Positions 1 through 6,908 of a DNA stretch of 11,803 nt are shown in pieces (the stretch's first letter is position 1; each line of letters starts with the position of its first letter). The stretch is from an uncultured Christensenellaceae bacterium (lineage in GTDB: Bacteria > Bacillota > Clostridia > Christensenellales > MGBC116941). The notes below the pieces were generated by a model that had not been told where the DNA came from, did not search any database, and saw nothing but the letters and a program-made list of their open reading frames with translations. The stretch spans positions 1-11,803 of the forward strand of contig CAJUEF010000020.1 in NCBI GenBank assembly GCA_910585035.1, in the 5' to 3' direction. Both the position numbers and the translations under genes were made by a program.

Positions 1-72
1 TCTTAACTCGTTATTAAGTTTTCTTTGGCTCCACCTTTCTTTTTCTTAAAAGAAAAAGAAGCAAAAAGAAAA
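1..72. repeat. Hairpin repeat, copy 1 (left-edge direct repeat)
   Basis: Bases 1-55 are identical to 99-153, a direct repeat at a 98-bp offset. This copy holds a nearly perfect 11-bp inverted repeat (37-47 with 50-60, pyrimidine arm TTCTTTTTCTT) and a more distant outer pair (19-26 with 65-72). It diverges from copy 2 after base 55: the downstream arm reads AAGAAGCAAAAAG where copy 2 has GGTGGAAAG, so its hairpin is shaped differently. A small inverted repeat (TTAACTCGTTA) lies near the start. The window begins exactly at the repeat boundary, so more copies could lie to the left. No open reading frame of note. Confidence 0.85.
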
Positions 73-98
73 CCTTATCATATGTTTTCACATTAATA

Positions 99-166
99 TC
101 TTAACTCGTTATTAAGTTTTCTTTGGCTCCACCTTTCTTTTTCTTAAAAGAAAGGTGGAAAGAAAA
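99..166. repeat. Hairpin repeat, copy 2
   Basis: Second copy of the 55-bp repeat (99-153). It contains a 13-bp perfect stem, 129-141 (CCACCTTTCTTTT) with 146-158, closed by a 4-nt loop. The stem is extended by TTTTCTTT (117-124) pairing with AAAGAAAA (159-166), leaving a 4-nt bulge, GGCT. The strong purine/pyrimidine strand bias and the copy-specific arms suggest a dispersed palindromic element (REP- or MITE-like), but with only two copies visible that is an inference. Confidence 0.85.
117..166 (-). terminator. Possible 3'-end hairpin of the pyr operon
   Basis: The long hairpin of repeat copy 2 begins only 7 nt after the arcC stop codon on the minus strand, so it would form at the 3' end of the pyrR-arcC transcript. 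It has a 13-bp inner stem and an 8-bp outer stem. The bases that follow in the RNA (CTTAATAACG) are not a U-tract, so it is not a classic intrinsic terminator. It could instead block exonucleases, or termination may occur further left. Confidence 0.35.
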
Positions 167-173
167 GTAAGAA

Positions 174-1088
174 TCATTTAACAATTACCGTTCCCGAATC
201 AAGAGCGTTTGCGGCGTTTTGAAGGGATGTGATTACAGCCCGTCCGCCTTCCTTTGCAAACTCTATACACGCCGTTACTTTAGGAAGCATAGAGCCTTTT
301 GCAAACTGTCCCTCCTCTATATATTCCTGAGCTTCACGAACAGTTATTTCCTCCAGCCTTTGCTGATTTTCTTTGCCGTAATTTATGTAAACATAATCTA
401 CCGCTGTGAGTATAACAAGCAAATCTGCCTTAACCTCTCTTGCAAGAAGAGAGCAGGACATATCCTTGTCAATAACCGCGTCAACCCCCTTGTATTCGTT
501 CCCTTCTTTTATAACGGGAATGCCGCCGCCGCCAACAGTGATAACCACATTGCCTTTACTTGCAAGGACATTAATTGTATCCAGCTCCAGCACGGCTTTT
601 GGCAAAGGGGAAGCAACTACCCGCCTGTATCCTCTTCCGCTATCCTCAACAAAGGTATATCCTGTTTCCCTTGCCGCTTTCTCCGCCTGCTCTTTAGTCA
701 AAAAGGAGCCAATAGGCTTTGTGGGATTATTAAAAGCATCGTCATTCTTATCAACCTCAACCTGGGTTACAATGCATAAAGCGCCTTTTTTTATATCTCT
801 TTCCCTAAGCTCGTTTTGAATTGCCTGTGAAAGATGATAACCAATATACCCCTGGCTCATTGCTCCGCATTCGGGAAAAGGCATAAGGGGGCTGTTGCCA
901 TTTTTTTCTGCAGTTTCAAAAGCAGAATTTATCATCCCAACCTGAGGGCCGTTGCCATGACCAATTATTACCTCATGGCCCTTTTCAATTAAATCAGCAA
1001 TTGCCTTTGCAGTTGATTTTACCAGCAATAACTGCTCCTTTGGGGTATTCCCAAGGGCATTTCCCCCAAGGGCAAGCACAAGCCTCAT
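174..1088 (-). CDS. arcC: Carbamate kinase
   Basis: A 304-residue cytoplasmic enzyme of the amino-acid kinase fold. It catalyses the reversible reaction carbamoyl phosphate + ADP = ATP + carbamate. Family motifs are all present: ALGGNAL at 6-12, GHGNGPQVG at 43-51, ECGAMSQGYIG near 73-83, NPTKPIG at 121-127, GGGGIPV at 186-192, AVIDKD at 204-209 and GSMLPKV at 265-271. Length is normal for the family (about 300-315). The ATG overlaps the pyrF stop by 4 nt (ATGA), and its Shine-Dalgarno AAGGAGG lies within the last pyrF codons, so translation is probably coupled. It is the last gene of the pyr operon. No arginine deiminase or other catabolic partner is visible, so whether it makes or uses carbamoyl phosphate here is unresolved. 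Confidence 0.95.
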   Translation of the reverse strand: MRLVLALGGNALGNTPKEQLLLVKSTAKAIADLIEKGHEVIIGHGNGPQVGMINSAFETAEKNGNSPLMPFPECGAMSQGYIGYHLSQAIQNELRERDIKKGALCIVTQVEVDKNDDAFNNPTKPIGSFLTKEQAEKAARETGYTFVEDSGRGYRRVVASPLPKAVLELDTINVLASKGNVVITVGGGGIPVIKEGNEYKGVDAVIDKDMSCSLLAREVKADLLVILTAVDYVYINYGKENQQRLEEITVREAQEYIEEGQFAKGSMLPKVTACIEFAKEGGRAVITSLQNAANALDSGTVIVK

Positions 1089-2029
1089 TTAACTTCCTCC
1101 TTAATCATAGGAATTCCCGCTTCCTCAAGGCTGTTTACAATGTCCGCCTGCATATCAAGAGCTGCCGCCCTGGCTGCCTTTAAGAAATTCATTCCCTCAT
1201 ATTTACCCTTTTTATGAGCGCATATAATAGAGCGGGATGCATTCACTATGCCTCCAAGTCCTCGTTCATCAAAAGATGACACAATATCTTTTCCACTCGC
1301 TCCCTGGGCTCCATAGCCCGGAATAAGGAAAAACACCTGAGGAAGCTGTCTGCGAAGGGATTTTGCCTGTCCGCTGTATGTTGCGCCGACAACAGCTCCG
1401 CAGGAAGAATAACCGTACCTGCCGATAAGTCCGCTGCCCCACTCAGCCACCTTTTGACCGACAATTTCATAAAGGGGCTTTGTGTCCACCATAATATCCT
1501 GTAGCTCTCCGGAAGACGGATTAGATGTCTTTACCAGCACAAAAATTCCCTTGCCGCTTTCCTTGCACACATCTATAAAAGGAATAACACCATCTGAACC
1601 AAGATAAGGAGTAACCGTTACAAAGTCAGCGTCAAAGGCGTTTTTATTTATAATAGGCGTTGTTCCAAGATAAGCGTTTGCATAAGCCGTGCAGGTTGCA
1701 CCTATGTCATTTCGTTTTGCGTCTGCAATAACTGTGAGACCCTTTTTCTTTGCATAGTCAACAGTTTTATAGTAAGCTTTCATTCCATGATGTCCGTACA
1801 TTTCGTAGTAAGCTATCTGCACTTTAATACATGGAACAATATCTTTAAGCTCATCAATAAGGGCTTTGTTAAACTCAAGTATAAGCTTACCCGCATCCTT
1901 ATAATCAATATCATCAGGGTCATAATCTGCCATCATCTCATCAGGAAGATATTCAAGACGGGTATCCAAACCTAAAGCAGTTGGATTTTGTTTTTCAATA
2001 ATTTTATCTATAAGTGTATCTATAACCAT
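1085..2029 (-). CDS. pyrF: Orotidine 5'-phosphate decarboxylase (type 2, long form)
   Basis: A 314-residue enzyme catalysing the last step of UMP synthesis, OMP to UMP + CO2, as a TIM barrel. The catalytic signature DAKRNDIG is at 103-110, with the Lys/Asp set at D103, K105 and D108. The LD pair at 21-22, KTSNPSS at 167-173 and the phosphate-loop segment IPGYGAQG at 236-243 also fit. The length and the DAKRxDIG form match the longer OMPDC class, not the roughly 240-residue B. subtilis type. The ATG is preceded by AGGAGAT at good spacing. It starts 10 nt after pyrC and overlaps arcC by 4 nt. The pathway enzymes PyrE and PyrD are not in this window. Confidence 0.96.
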   Translation of the reverse strand: MVIDTLIDKIIEKQNPTALGLDTRLEYLPDEMMADYDPDDIDYKDAGKLILEFNKALIDELKDIVPCIKVQIAYYEMYGHHGMKAYYKTVDYAKKKGLTVIADAKRNDIGATCTAYANAYLGTTPIINKNAFDADFVTVTPYLGSDGVIPFIDVCKESGKGIFVLVKTSNPSSGELQDIMVDTKPLYEIVGQKVAEWGSGLIGRYGYSSCGAVVGATYSGQAKSLRRQLPQVFFLIPGYGAQGASGKDIVSSFDERGLGGIVNASRSIICAHKKGKYEGMNFLKAARAAALDMQADIVNSLEEAGIPMIKEEVK

Positions 2030-2039
2030 CGTTTATCTC

Positions 2040-3326
2040 CTATTTAAGCCTATAATTATCCAGCACTACCTTACCGTCAACAATGGTATATGCCGCTTTG
2101 CCCGTAAGCTCCATATCTGCAAAGATGCAGTTTTTACCCTTGGATTCAAACTTTTCCGTATCTACAGTCCACTTTTTATTTTCGTCAACAATGGTGATGT
2201 CAGCAGGCTTACCCTTTTCAATAACTCCGCCCTCCAGCTTTAATATCCTTGCAGGATTGCAGCTCATAGCCATTACAACTTGTTCCATAGTAAGCTCTCC
2301 TGTTTTTATCAAATAGGTGTTTGTAACAGCAAAGGACGTTTCAATTCCGGAAATGCCGTTCATCGCCAAAGCAAATTCCACCTTTTTTTCATCCTCGTGA
2401 TGGGGAGCGTGGTCTGTGATAATACAATCCAAAGTGCCGTCCTTTAAGCCTTCTATTATTGCCAGCCTGTCCTCTTCCGTTCTAATCGGGGGATTTACCT
2501 TTGCATTGGTGTTATATCCCTTAACCCACTCGTCTGTACATGCAAAGTAATGAGGTGCAGTCTCTGCGCTCACCTGAACTCCCAGGCTTTTGGCGTGACG
2601 AATCATCTCCACTCCACCTTTGGTGGACACATGAGCAATGTGTACTTTTGTATTAAGAGAAGACGCAAGCAGTATTTCTCTGGATACATGGTTTTCCTCA
2701 GCAACTCTGGTATTTCCTTTAAGACCAAGAATAGTGGATGTATAACCCTCATTCATAACACCATCGTCAACCAAATCCAAATCCTCACAGTGAGATATGA
2801 GTATGGAATCGAAATTCTTTGCATATTCCATTGCATTTCTCATAAGGTTGGAATTCATAACAGGTCTGCCGTCATCAGTAAAAGCAACTGCGCCATGAGC
2901 ATGCATATCACCCATTTCAGACAGCTCTTTGCCAAGCATGCCCTTGCTTATACAACCTGTAGGATATACCTTTGCATAACCGCATTCCTTTGCCCGATTA
3001 TACACATAATCCATTAGGGCAGCGTTATCCAGCACCGGCTTTGTGTTTGGCATACACACCATAGCGGTCACACCGCCGTTTGCTGCCGCACGGGTGCCTG
3101 AAAGAATGTCCTCTTTATATTCATAGCCCGGCTCTCTTAGATGCACGTGCATATCTATTATGCCCGGCATAACAGTAAGCCCCGATGCGTCAATAACACG
3201 CATATTGTCCTCCGGCTTTATATTTTCCTCTATCTTAGAAATCTTCTTGCCTTCAATCAGTATATCATAATTCCCGCTTTTCCCAAGAGGATTTACCAGC
3301 TTACCATTCTTAATTAATAATTTCAT
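2040..3326 (-). CDS. pyrC: Dihydroorotase (class I)
   Basis: A 428-residue zinc amidohydrolase that cyclises carbamoyl aspartate to dihydroorotate, the third step of pyrimidine synthesis. Metal and catalytic residues sit where expected for the bacterial class I family: H60 and H62 in DMHVHLREPG, D151 in FTDDGR, H179 in SHCED, H232 in AHVSTKG and D305 in TDHAPHH. Arg64 and Asn94 (MPNTKP) fit substrate binding. Length is typical (about 425-430). The start ATG has GGAGG seven bases upstream, inside the end of pyrB; the two genes overlap by 17 nt in different frames, which suggests translational coupling. It appears intact and active, so a separate non-catalytic PyrC/PyrX-type role is unlikely. 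Confidence 0.97.
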   Translation of the reverse strand: MKLLIKNGKLVNPLGKSGNYDILIEGKKISKIEENIKPEDNMRVIDASGLTVMPGIIDMHVHLREPGYEYKEDILSGTRAAANGGVTAMVCMPNTKPVLDNAALMDYVYNRAKECGYAKVYPTGCISKGMLGKELSEMGDMHAHGAVAFTDDGRPVMNSNLMRNAMEYAKNFDSILISHCEDLDLVDDGVMNEGYTSTILGLKGNTRVAEENHVSREILLASSLNTKVHIAHVSTKGGVEMIRHAKSLGVQVSAETAPHYFACTDEWVKGYNTNAKVNPPIRTEEDRLAIIEGLKDGTLDCIITDHAPHHEDEKKVEFALAMNGISGIETSFAVTNTYLIKTGELTMEQVVMAMSCNPARILKLEGGVIEKGKPADITIVDENKKWTVDTEKFESKGKNCIFADMELTGKAAYTIVDGKVVLDNYRLK

Positions 3327-4248
3327 CCATGTTCCTCCTTGTCATAAGGTAAAGAAGCGCCATGCGAACCGCAACCCCGTTTTGCACCTGCTCCAGTATT
3401 ACGGAGCGCCCGCTGTCCGCCACGTCGCTGGTAAGCTCAACGCCTCTGTTTATAGGGCCGGGATGCATTATTATAGCGTCTTTCTTTGCAAGAGATATAA
3501 CCTCTTTATTTATTCCAAATATATTTGAGTATTCCCGAAGACTTGGATAATATCCGCTGTGCTGGCGTTCCTTTTGAATACGCAGCGCCATAACCACATC
3601 CGCTCCACGAGCAGCCTCCCGAACATTAGTAGTAACCTTCACTCCCGTCTTTTCCAGCTCAGGGGGCAAAAGGGTGGACGGAGCACAAATAGTAACCTTT
3701 GCTCCCATGGTTTTAAGCCCCCATATATTGCTTCTTGCAACGCGGCTATGGAACACATCACCAACAATAGTAACATTTAAACCCTCTATCTGTCCTTTGG
3801 CTTCTCTTATGCTGTACATATCCAAAAGCGCTTGGGTAGGGTGCTCATTAAGCCCGTCTCCGGCGTTTATAATACTAGCCTTCGTATATTTGCTCAAAAG
3901 ATGAGGCGCACCGGACATAGGGTGACGTATAACAATAAGGTCGCAGCCCATCATATCCAAATTTCTTCCCGTATCTATTAGGGTTTCCCCCTTTGCCACA
4001 CTTGATGCGGAAGCAGAAATGTTTGCGGCAGAAGCAGACATATATTTGGCAGCCAGCTCGAAAGACATTCTTGTACGGGTGCTGTTTTCATAAAACAGTG
4101 TAATTATTGATTTTCCCTGAAGGTGAGGCGTTTTTTTGCTGTTCTGGGAAAGTATATGCTTCATAAGACTGGCATTATCAAGTATTGTTTCTATTTCCTC
4201 TTTGGTTACGTCATAAAGCCCAAGGAGGTGTTTTCTTTTGAACTGCAT
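3310..4248 (-). CDS. pyrB: Aspartate carbamoyltransferase catalytic subunit
   Basis: A 312-residue enzyme joining carbamoyl phosphate and aspartate to form carbamoyl aspartate, the committed step of pyrimidine synthesis. The carbamoyl-phosphate loop STRTR is at 56-60, the lysine loop SVAKGET around K86, HPTQALLD at 136-143 and HPGPINRG at 262-269. These assign it to aspartate rather than ornithine carbamoyltransferase. Length is typical for stand-alone catalytic chains. The ATG has a perfect AGGAGGGG Shine-Dalgarno and starts 10 nt after pyrR. No pyrI regulatory-chain gene is beside it, which fits control by PyrR at the RNA level instead of allosteric CTP control. Confidence 0.97.
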   Translation of the reverse strand: MQFKRKHLLGLYDVTKEEIETILDNASLMKHILSQNSKKTPHLQGKSIITLFYENSTRTRMSFELAAKYMSASAANISASASSVAKGETLIDTGRNLDMMGCDLIVIRHPMSGAPHLLSKYTKASIINAGDGLNEHPTQALLDMYSIREAKGQIEGLNVTIVGDVFHSRVARSNIWGLKTMGAKVTICAPSTLLPPELEKTGVKVTTNVREAARGADVVMALRIQKERQHSGYYPSLREYSNIFGINKEVISLAKKDAIIMHPGPINRGVELTSDVADSGRSVILEQVQNGVAVRMALLYLMTRRNMDEIIN

Positions 4249-4258
4249 AATTCCCCTC

Positions 4259-4786
4259 CTATATTTTTATAAGACCAACATCAAGGCTGCCGTCTATTTC
4301 AGGCACATGCACCTTTATATTTTCTTCCAAAGAGGTTGGCACATTTTTACCAACATAATCAGCCCTTATAGGAAGTTCCCTGTGCCCTCTGTCTATAAGC
4401 ACGGCAAGCTGAATACATTTCGGTCTGCCAATTTCCAAAATAGCTTCAATAGCGCTTCTTATTGTACGTCCTGTAAACAACACGTCGTCCACAAGCACAA
4501 TGGTTTTACCTTCTATAGTAAAATTAATGTCCGACCCGTTAATAATAGGATGCTCGCTTAACATTGAAAGATCGTCCCTGTAAAGAGTTATATCCAGCAC
4601 ACCTGAAAGAACGTCGCTGTTTTCAATCTGGCGTATATAATCGGAAATACGCATTGCAAGGGGAACCCCCCTTCTTTGAATACCTATAATAGCTAAATCC
4701 CCTGCACCCTTATTGCGCTCGATAATTTCGTGAGCAATTCGTTTAATTGCCCTGTTCACTGCACTTTCATCCATTACGCTTGTCAA
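4259..4786 (-). CDS. pyrR: Bifunctional pyr operon RNA-binding attenuator / uracil phosphoribosyltransferase
   Basis: A 175-residue protein of the type I phosphoribosyltransferase fold. In B. subtilis and relatives, UMP- or UTP-bound PyrR binds a leader RNA loop and promotes termination, and it also converts uracil + PRPP to UMP. The PRPP motif VLVDDVLFTGRT is at 97-108. The N-terminal segment RIAHEIIERNKG (16-27) and DITLYRDDL (65-73) are characteristic. The start used is TTG, 6 nt after AGGGGTGG. The next in-frame ATG (4774) would lie 18 nt from that site and drop four residues; the family usually has extra residues here, which favours TTG. It is the first gene of the operon and sits behind its own target, so it is autoregulated. 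Confidence 0.96.
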   Translation of the reverse strand: MTSVMDESAVNRAIKRIAHEIIERNKGAGDLAIIGIQRRGVPLAMRISDYIRQIENSDVLSGVLDITLYRDDLSMLSEHPIINGSDINFTIEGKTIVLVDDVLFTGRTIRSAIEAILEIGRPKCIQLAVLIDRGHRELPIRADYVGKNVPTSLEENIKVHVPEIDGSLDVGLIKI

Positions 4787-4792
4787 ATTAAA

Positions 4793-4800
4793 CCACCCCT
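4793..4800 (-). promoter_or_regulatory. Shine-Dalgarno site deciding the pyrR TTG start
   Basis: The minus strand reads AGGGGTGG, then six bases, then TTG. This is good spacing for the TTG at 4786 and too distant (18 nt) for the ATG at 4774. It lies just past the U-rich tail of the leader terminator, so it is only transcribed when the terminator is read through. Confidence 0.75.
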
Positions 4801-4801
4801 T

Positions 4802-4841
4802 ATTTAAAAATAAAAGCCTTACCCATTGGTGCGGTAAGGCT
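4802..4841 (-). terminator. Intrinsic terminator of the pyr leader (attenuator)
   Basis: On the minus strand a 9-bp perfect stem, AGCCTTACC (4833-4841) with GGTAAGGCT (4815-4823), encloses a 9-nt loop and is followed by a U-rich run (TTTATTTTTAAATA). It lies between the PyrR-binding loop and pyrR, exactly where PyrR-dependent attenuation needs it. A competing pairing is possible between GGUGU, just after the binding loop, and GCACC in the terminator loop region, which might form part of an antiterminator; this pairing is an inference. Confidence 0.88.
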
Positions 4842-4872
4842 AAATAAGTTGCTTAGTTCATTTATGCGTTAC

Positions 4873-4904
4873 ACCTTGCAGCCTCTCCGGACCAAATTAA
4901 AGGT
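4873..4904 (-). promoter_or_regulatory. PyrR-binding loop (anti-antiterminator)
   Basis: The minus-strand RNA carries GGUCCGGAGAGGCUGCAAGG, a close match to the conserved PyrR-binding consensus (AGUCCAGAGAGGCU followed by a closing arm). The flanking arms ACCTT (4900-4904) and AAGGT (4873-4877) close the stem. Bound PyrR would stabilise this hairpin and so let the downstream terminator form when uridine nucleotides are plentiful. Only one attenuator is present in the window, at the head of the operon; none is seen between pyrR, pyrB and pyrC. Confidence 0.93.
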
Positions 4905-4912
4905 ATTAATTT

Positions 4913-4918
4913 ATTATA
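4913..4918 (-). promoter_or_regulatory. pyr operon promoter (-10 element)
   Basis: A perfect TATAAT on the minus strand ends about 9 bases before the PyrR-binding hairpin, so transcription would begin near 4905 and include the whole hairpin. The -35 region at 17-bp spacing falls in a run of T and matches TTGACA poorly, so the promoter may rely on the A/T-rich upstream sequence. Confidence 0.65.
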
Positions 4919-4931
4919 GCATACAATGATT

Positions 4932-4977
4932 AAAAAAAATAGATAAAAACAAATTATTTTTTCAGTTAAATTTATCT
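4932..4977 (-). terminator. Weak candidate terminator after the GtrII-like gene
   Basis: On the minus strand AGATAAA (4971-4977) can pair with TTTATCT (4941-4947), followed one base later by eight T (4932-4939). It lies about 25 nt after the stop of the membrane-protein gene. The stem is short and all A/T but for one G-C pair, and the loop is long, so it would be weak. Leaky readthrough into the pyr leader is possible. Confidence 0.3.
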
Positions 4978-5001
4978 CTATTTTAATAAAATACATAACT
5001 T

Positions 5002-6537
5002 TTATTCAATTCTAACCAACACAGCATCTTCAACAACTTTAACAGAGCCGTAATCAGGATAACGGCTCATCTTTTCAATTTCAGACCTGTATTTTTCATA
5101 TTCTTCACTGCCAACAGTAACTTCCGATGAATAATAACCAAGGTAATTTCTAATGCTGGCAAGCCTTGAATATGCGTTAAGCTGCGCCTTATTCCCGCCG
5201 TAGGTAAACGGCGTTTCCTCCCAGTTGTTAAAATAAGATGTATCGTCTATTTCCTTTCCTATCAGCTTAACAGGCAAATCCTGTCTGTAATTCTCTGCGG
5301 ATTTTATGCGGGTATACATAGTGGCATAATAATTTTCCAGCTGTTTATTAGAGTAATAAAGCCCTCTGTAGTTACCGTTATTCAGCCACACATAATTTAA
5401 AATACAAACGCATAATATAACAGCCGCCAGTGTCTTTACAGACTTTTGCATCTTTAAATCTTTAATGTTTATATTATCAGCTAAAACAAGAGGAAGATAA
5501 AAAACAGATAAAAGCCCCATTGCCATAAGGGTATATATTTCTCCATTTGGCACCATTATAATTATAAGGTTCACTGCTGTAGGAAAAAAAGCCAAAAACA
5601 AAATTAACAATGCCGTCTTTTTAAATTGCTTTTGCAAAGCAAGTATTATAACAGAAGCAAGGGTAATTATATAAATGCCAAGCACACTTATTTTTAGCAC
5701 TCTCGTTGCTGTAATTGACATATAATCCATAAAAGGCAGCTTTAAAAACTGCTTATAAGTTTGTAAAACAAGTACAGGCAGCTGACTCATACTAATTTTC
5801 CCCATTTCATTTATCCCCTGATAATCTCCAAGGGCTGTCCCATATAAATTAAGACAGAGGGAAAGAATAACTCTGTAAAATACATATCCTAAAATTAACG
5901 CAGCTAAATACTTAAAGCCTAAAATAATAATTTGTTTTAAGGAGCAATCAGAATTCAAGGTTATTTTAATAAGAAGTAAAATAAAAACACCCGCAGCAAG
6001 AGGATAATATGCCTGGTATATTCCAAGAGAGCAGGCTAAAAGCAATCCACAGCAGACAAGCCCAATAAGTTTTCCGTTTTTTGCGCACCAAACGCCAATT
6101 ACGGCAAAAAGCACACCAAGCATATAATAATGAATTGTATATGTAAAAAACATGCCGCTTGCCACAGCAGGAAAAACAGCGGTAATACCGCCAAAAAGTA
6201 TATAAAAAAATTCATTCTCAACTTCAAATATCTGTGTTAAAACACAAGCGGCAAGAGCTAAAAACAAAATGGCAACAACACCATTAAATATAGGAATGTT
6301 ATAATTGCCCCACCATTTATCTATAAAGTCACCCAAAATACTAAGCATCCATCTTCCGCTTAAAATCCCTGTTCCATACCCTCCCGCACCGCCGGGAGTG
6401 CATGCTATATTATCATAGTTGTTCAGGTTGTTTACAAAACAATAAAGATATGAAAAAAAACCAAAAAAAACAGCAGCCCAAAAACACTTTTGAACTCGCT
6501 TATCATATACGCATGACTTTATATATCCAAAATCCAT
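5002..6537 (-). CDS. GtrII-like glucosyltransferase-domain membrane protein
   Basis: A 511-residue integral membrane protein. About eleven hydrophobic segments can be seen, roughly at 19-37, 84-102, 112-131, 133-150, 155-175, 178-192, 206-224, 283-300, 308-328, 335-354 and 366-386. A soluble C-terminal tail of about 120 residues follows. After the first segment comes an Asp-containing extracytoplasmic loop with YDN (41-43) and SGRWML (60-65). That layout resembles the GtrII family, which transfers glucose from a lipid carrier onto surface polysaccharide. The assignment rests on layout and the D...GRW pattern, so substrate and activity are unknown. No GtrA-like flippase or GtrB-like glycosyltransferase gene is adjacent. 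The ATG has AAAGGGG six bases upstream. It has its own promoter and is visibly more A/T-rich than the pyr genes. It could also be another GT-C polytopic protein. Confidence 0.72.
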   Translation of the reverse strand: MDFGYIKSCVYDKRVQKCFWAAVFFGFFSYLYCFVNNLNNYDNIACTPGGAGGYGTGILSGRWMLSILGDFIDKWWGNYNIPIFNGVVAILFLALAACVLTQIFEVENEFFYILFGGITAVFPAVASGMFFTYTIHYYMLGVLFAVIGVWCAKNGKLIGLVCCGLLLACSLGIYQAYYPLAAGVFILLLIKITLNSDCSLKQIIILGFKYLAALILGYVFYRVILSLCLNLYGTALGDYQGINEMGKISMSQLPVLVLQTYKQFLKLPFMDYMSITATRVLKISVLGIYIITLASVIILALQKQFKKTALLILFLAFFPTAVNLIIIMVPNGEIYTLMAMGLLSVFYLPLVLADNINIKDLKMQKSVKTLAAVILCVCILNYVWLNNGNYRGLYYSNKQLENYYATMYTRIKSAENYRQDLPVKLIGKEIDDTSYFNNWEETPFTYGGNKAQLNAYSRLASIRNYLGYYSSEVTVGSEEYEKYRSEIEKMSRYPDYGSVKVVEDAVLVRIE

Positions 6538-6570
6538 TTTTACCCCTTTGACAGTTTAAATTTTAATTAG

Positions 6571-6599
6571 AAGATAACATTTCAAATATTCTTTGTCAA
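6571..6599 (-). promoter_or_regulatory. Promoter of the GtrII-like gene
   Basis: The minus strand shows a perfect -35, TTGACA (6594-6599), a 17-bp spacer and TATCTT (6571-6576), preceded by TG in the extended -10 position. Transcription would start near 6564, giving a leader of about 27 nt that contains the Shine-Dalgarno site. It looks like a standard housekeeping-sigma promoter. No operator or riboswitch is apparent. Confidence 0.75.
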
Positions 6600-6693
6600 C
6601 TTAGATATAGATTTTTAAATGTGTGTTTTTTCTTTCTATACAACAAATTTTACAATTTAAAACATATCAGACAATTTTATTTAAAAAAACACC

Positions 6694-6722
6694 TTGCTAT
6701 TCTCATTTTTATGTAGTATAAT
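6694..6722 (+). promoter_or_regulatory. Promoter of tRNA-Ser
   Basis: TTGCTA (6694-6699), a 17-bp spacer and a perfect TATAAT (6717-6722). The predicted start near 6729 gives a 5' leader of roughly 23 nt before the mature tRNA. It diverges from the promoter of the GtrII-like gene, about 95 bp away. The sequence between them is A/T-rich with nothing else recognisable. Confidence 0.75.
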
Positions 6723-6751
6723 TAATTGGTAACTGAATAAAACTATCGGAT

Positions 6752-6843
6752 GGAGAAGTACTCAAGAGGCCGAAGAGGCGCCCCTGCTAAGGGTGTAGGT
6801 CGTGAATAGCGGCGCGAGGGTTCAAATCCCTCCTTCTCCGCCA
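6752..6843 (+). tRNA. tRNA-Ser (anticodon GCU)
   Basis: A 92-nt class II tRNA with encoded CCA. The acceptor stem GGAGAAG (6752-6758) pairs with CTTCTCC (6833-6839), with discriminator G at 6840 and CCA at 6841-6843. The anticodon stem is 6779-6783 with 6791-6795 (one G-U pair), enclosing the loop CTGCTAA with anticodon GCT at 6786-6788, which reads AGC and AGU codons. A long variable arm, around GTCGTGAATAGCGGC, is diagnostic of serine tRNA. The T arm has the usual GGTTCAAATCC. All elements look functional. Confidence 0.97.
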
Positions 6844-6844
6844 C

Positions 6845-6875
6845 ACGGAGCTAAGTAATCTTAGCTCCGTTTTTT
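6845..6875 (+). terminator. Intrinsic terminator after tRNA-Ser
   Basis: An 11-bp perfect stem, ACGGAGCTAAG (6845-6855) with CTTAGCTCCGT (6860-6870), encloses a TAAT loop and is followed by a run of six T. It starts one base after the CCA end. It would end most transcription before the acetyltransferase gene. Confidence 0.93.
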
Positions 6876-6908
6876 AATGAAAACCTCTAAATTAGGAGAG
6901 CAGCAGCA

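Noticed and set aside
1..166. The left-edge repeats as a CRISPR array
   Set aside because: Only two copies, the 55-nt repeat is itself strongly palindromic and low in complexity, and no cas gene is nearby.
219..819. Long open frames on the plus strand opposite arcC
   Set aside because: They lie entirely antisense to a clearly conserved carbamate kinase gene, have no family resemblance and no suitable ribosome sites; they are by-products of its codon use.
2550..3017. A 155-codon plus-strand open frame opposite pyrC
   Set aside because: Fully antisense to pyrC, low-complexity and rich in Cys, His and Ile, without a domain or promoter.
4787..5001. A leader peptide in the pyr leader RNA
   Set aside because: No start codon with a ribosome site was found ahead of the terminator, and the PyrR-binding loop already explains the regulation.
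6600..6693. A possible riboswitch or small RNA in the divergent spacer
   Set aside because: The sequence is A/T-rich, has no stable hairpins and no conserved motif, and lies upstream of both mapped promoter elements, so it would not be in either leader.
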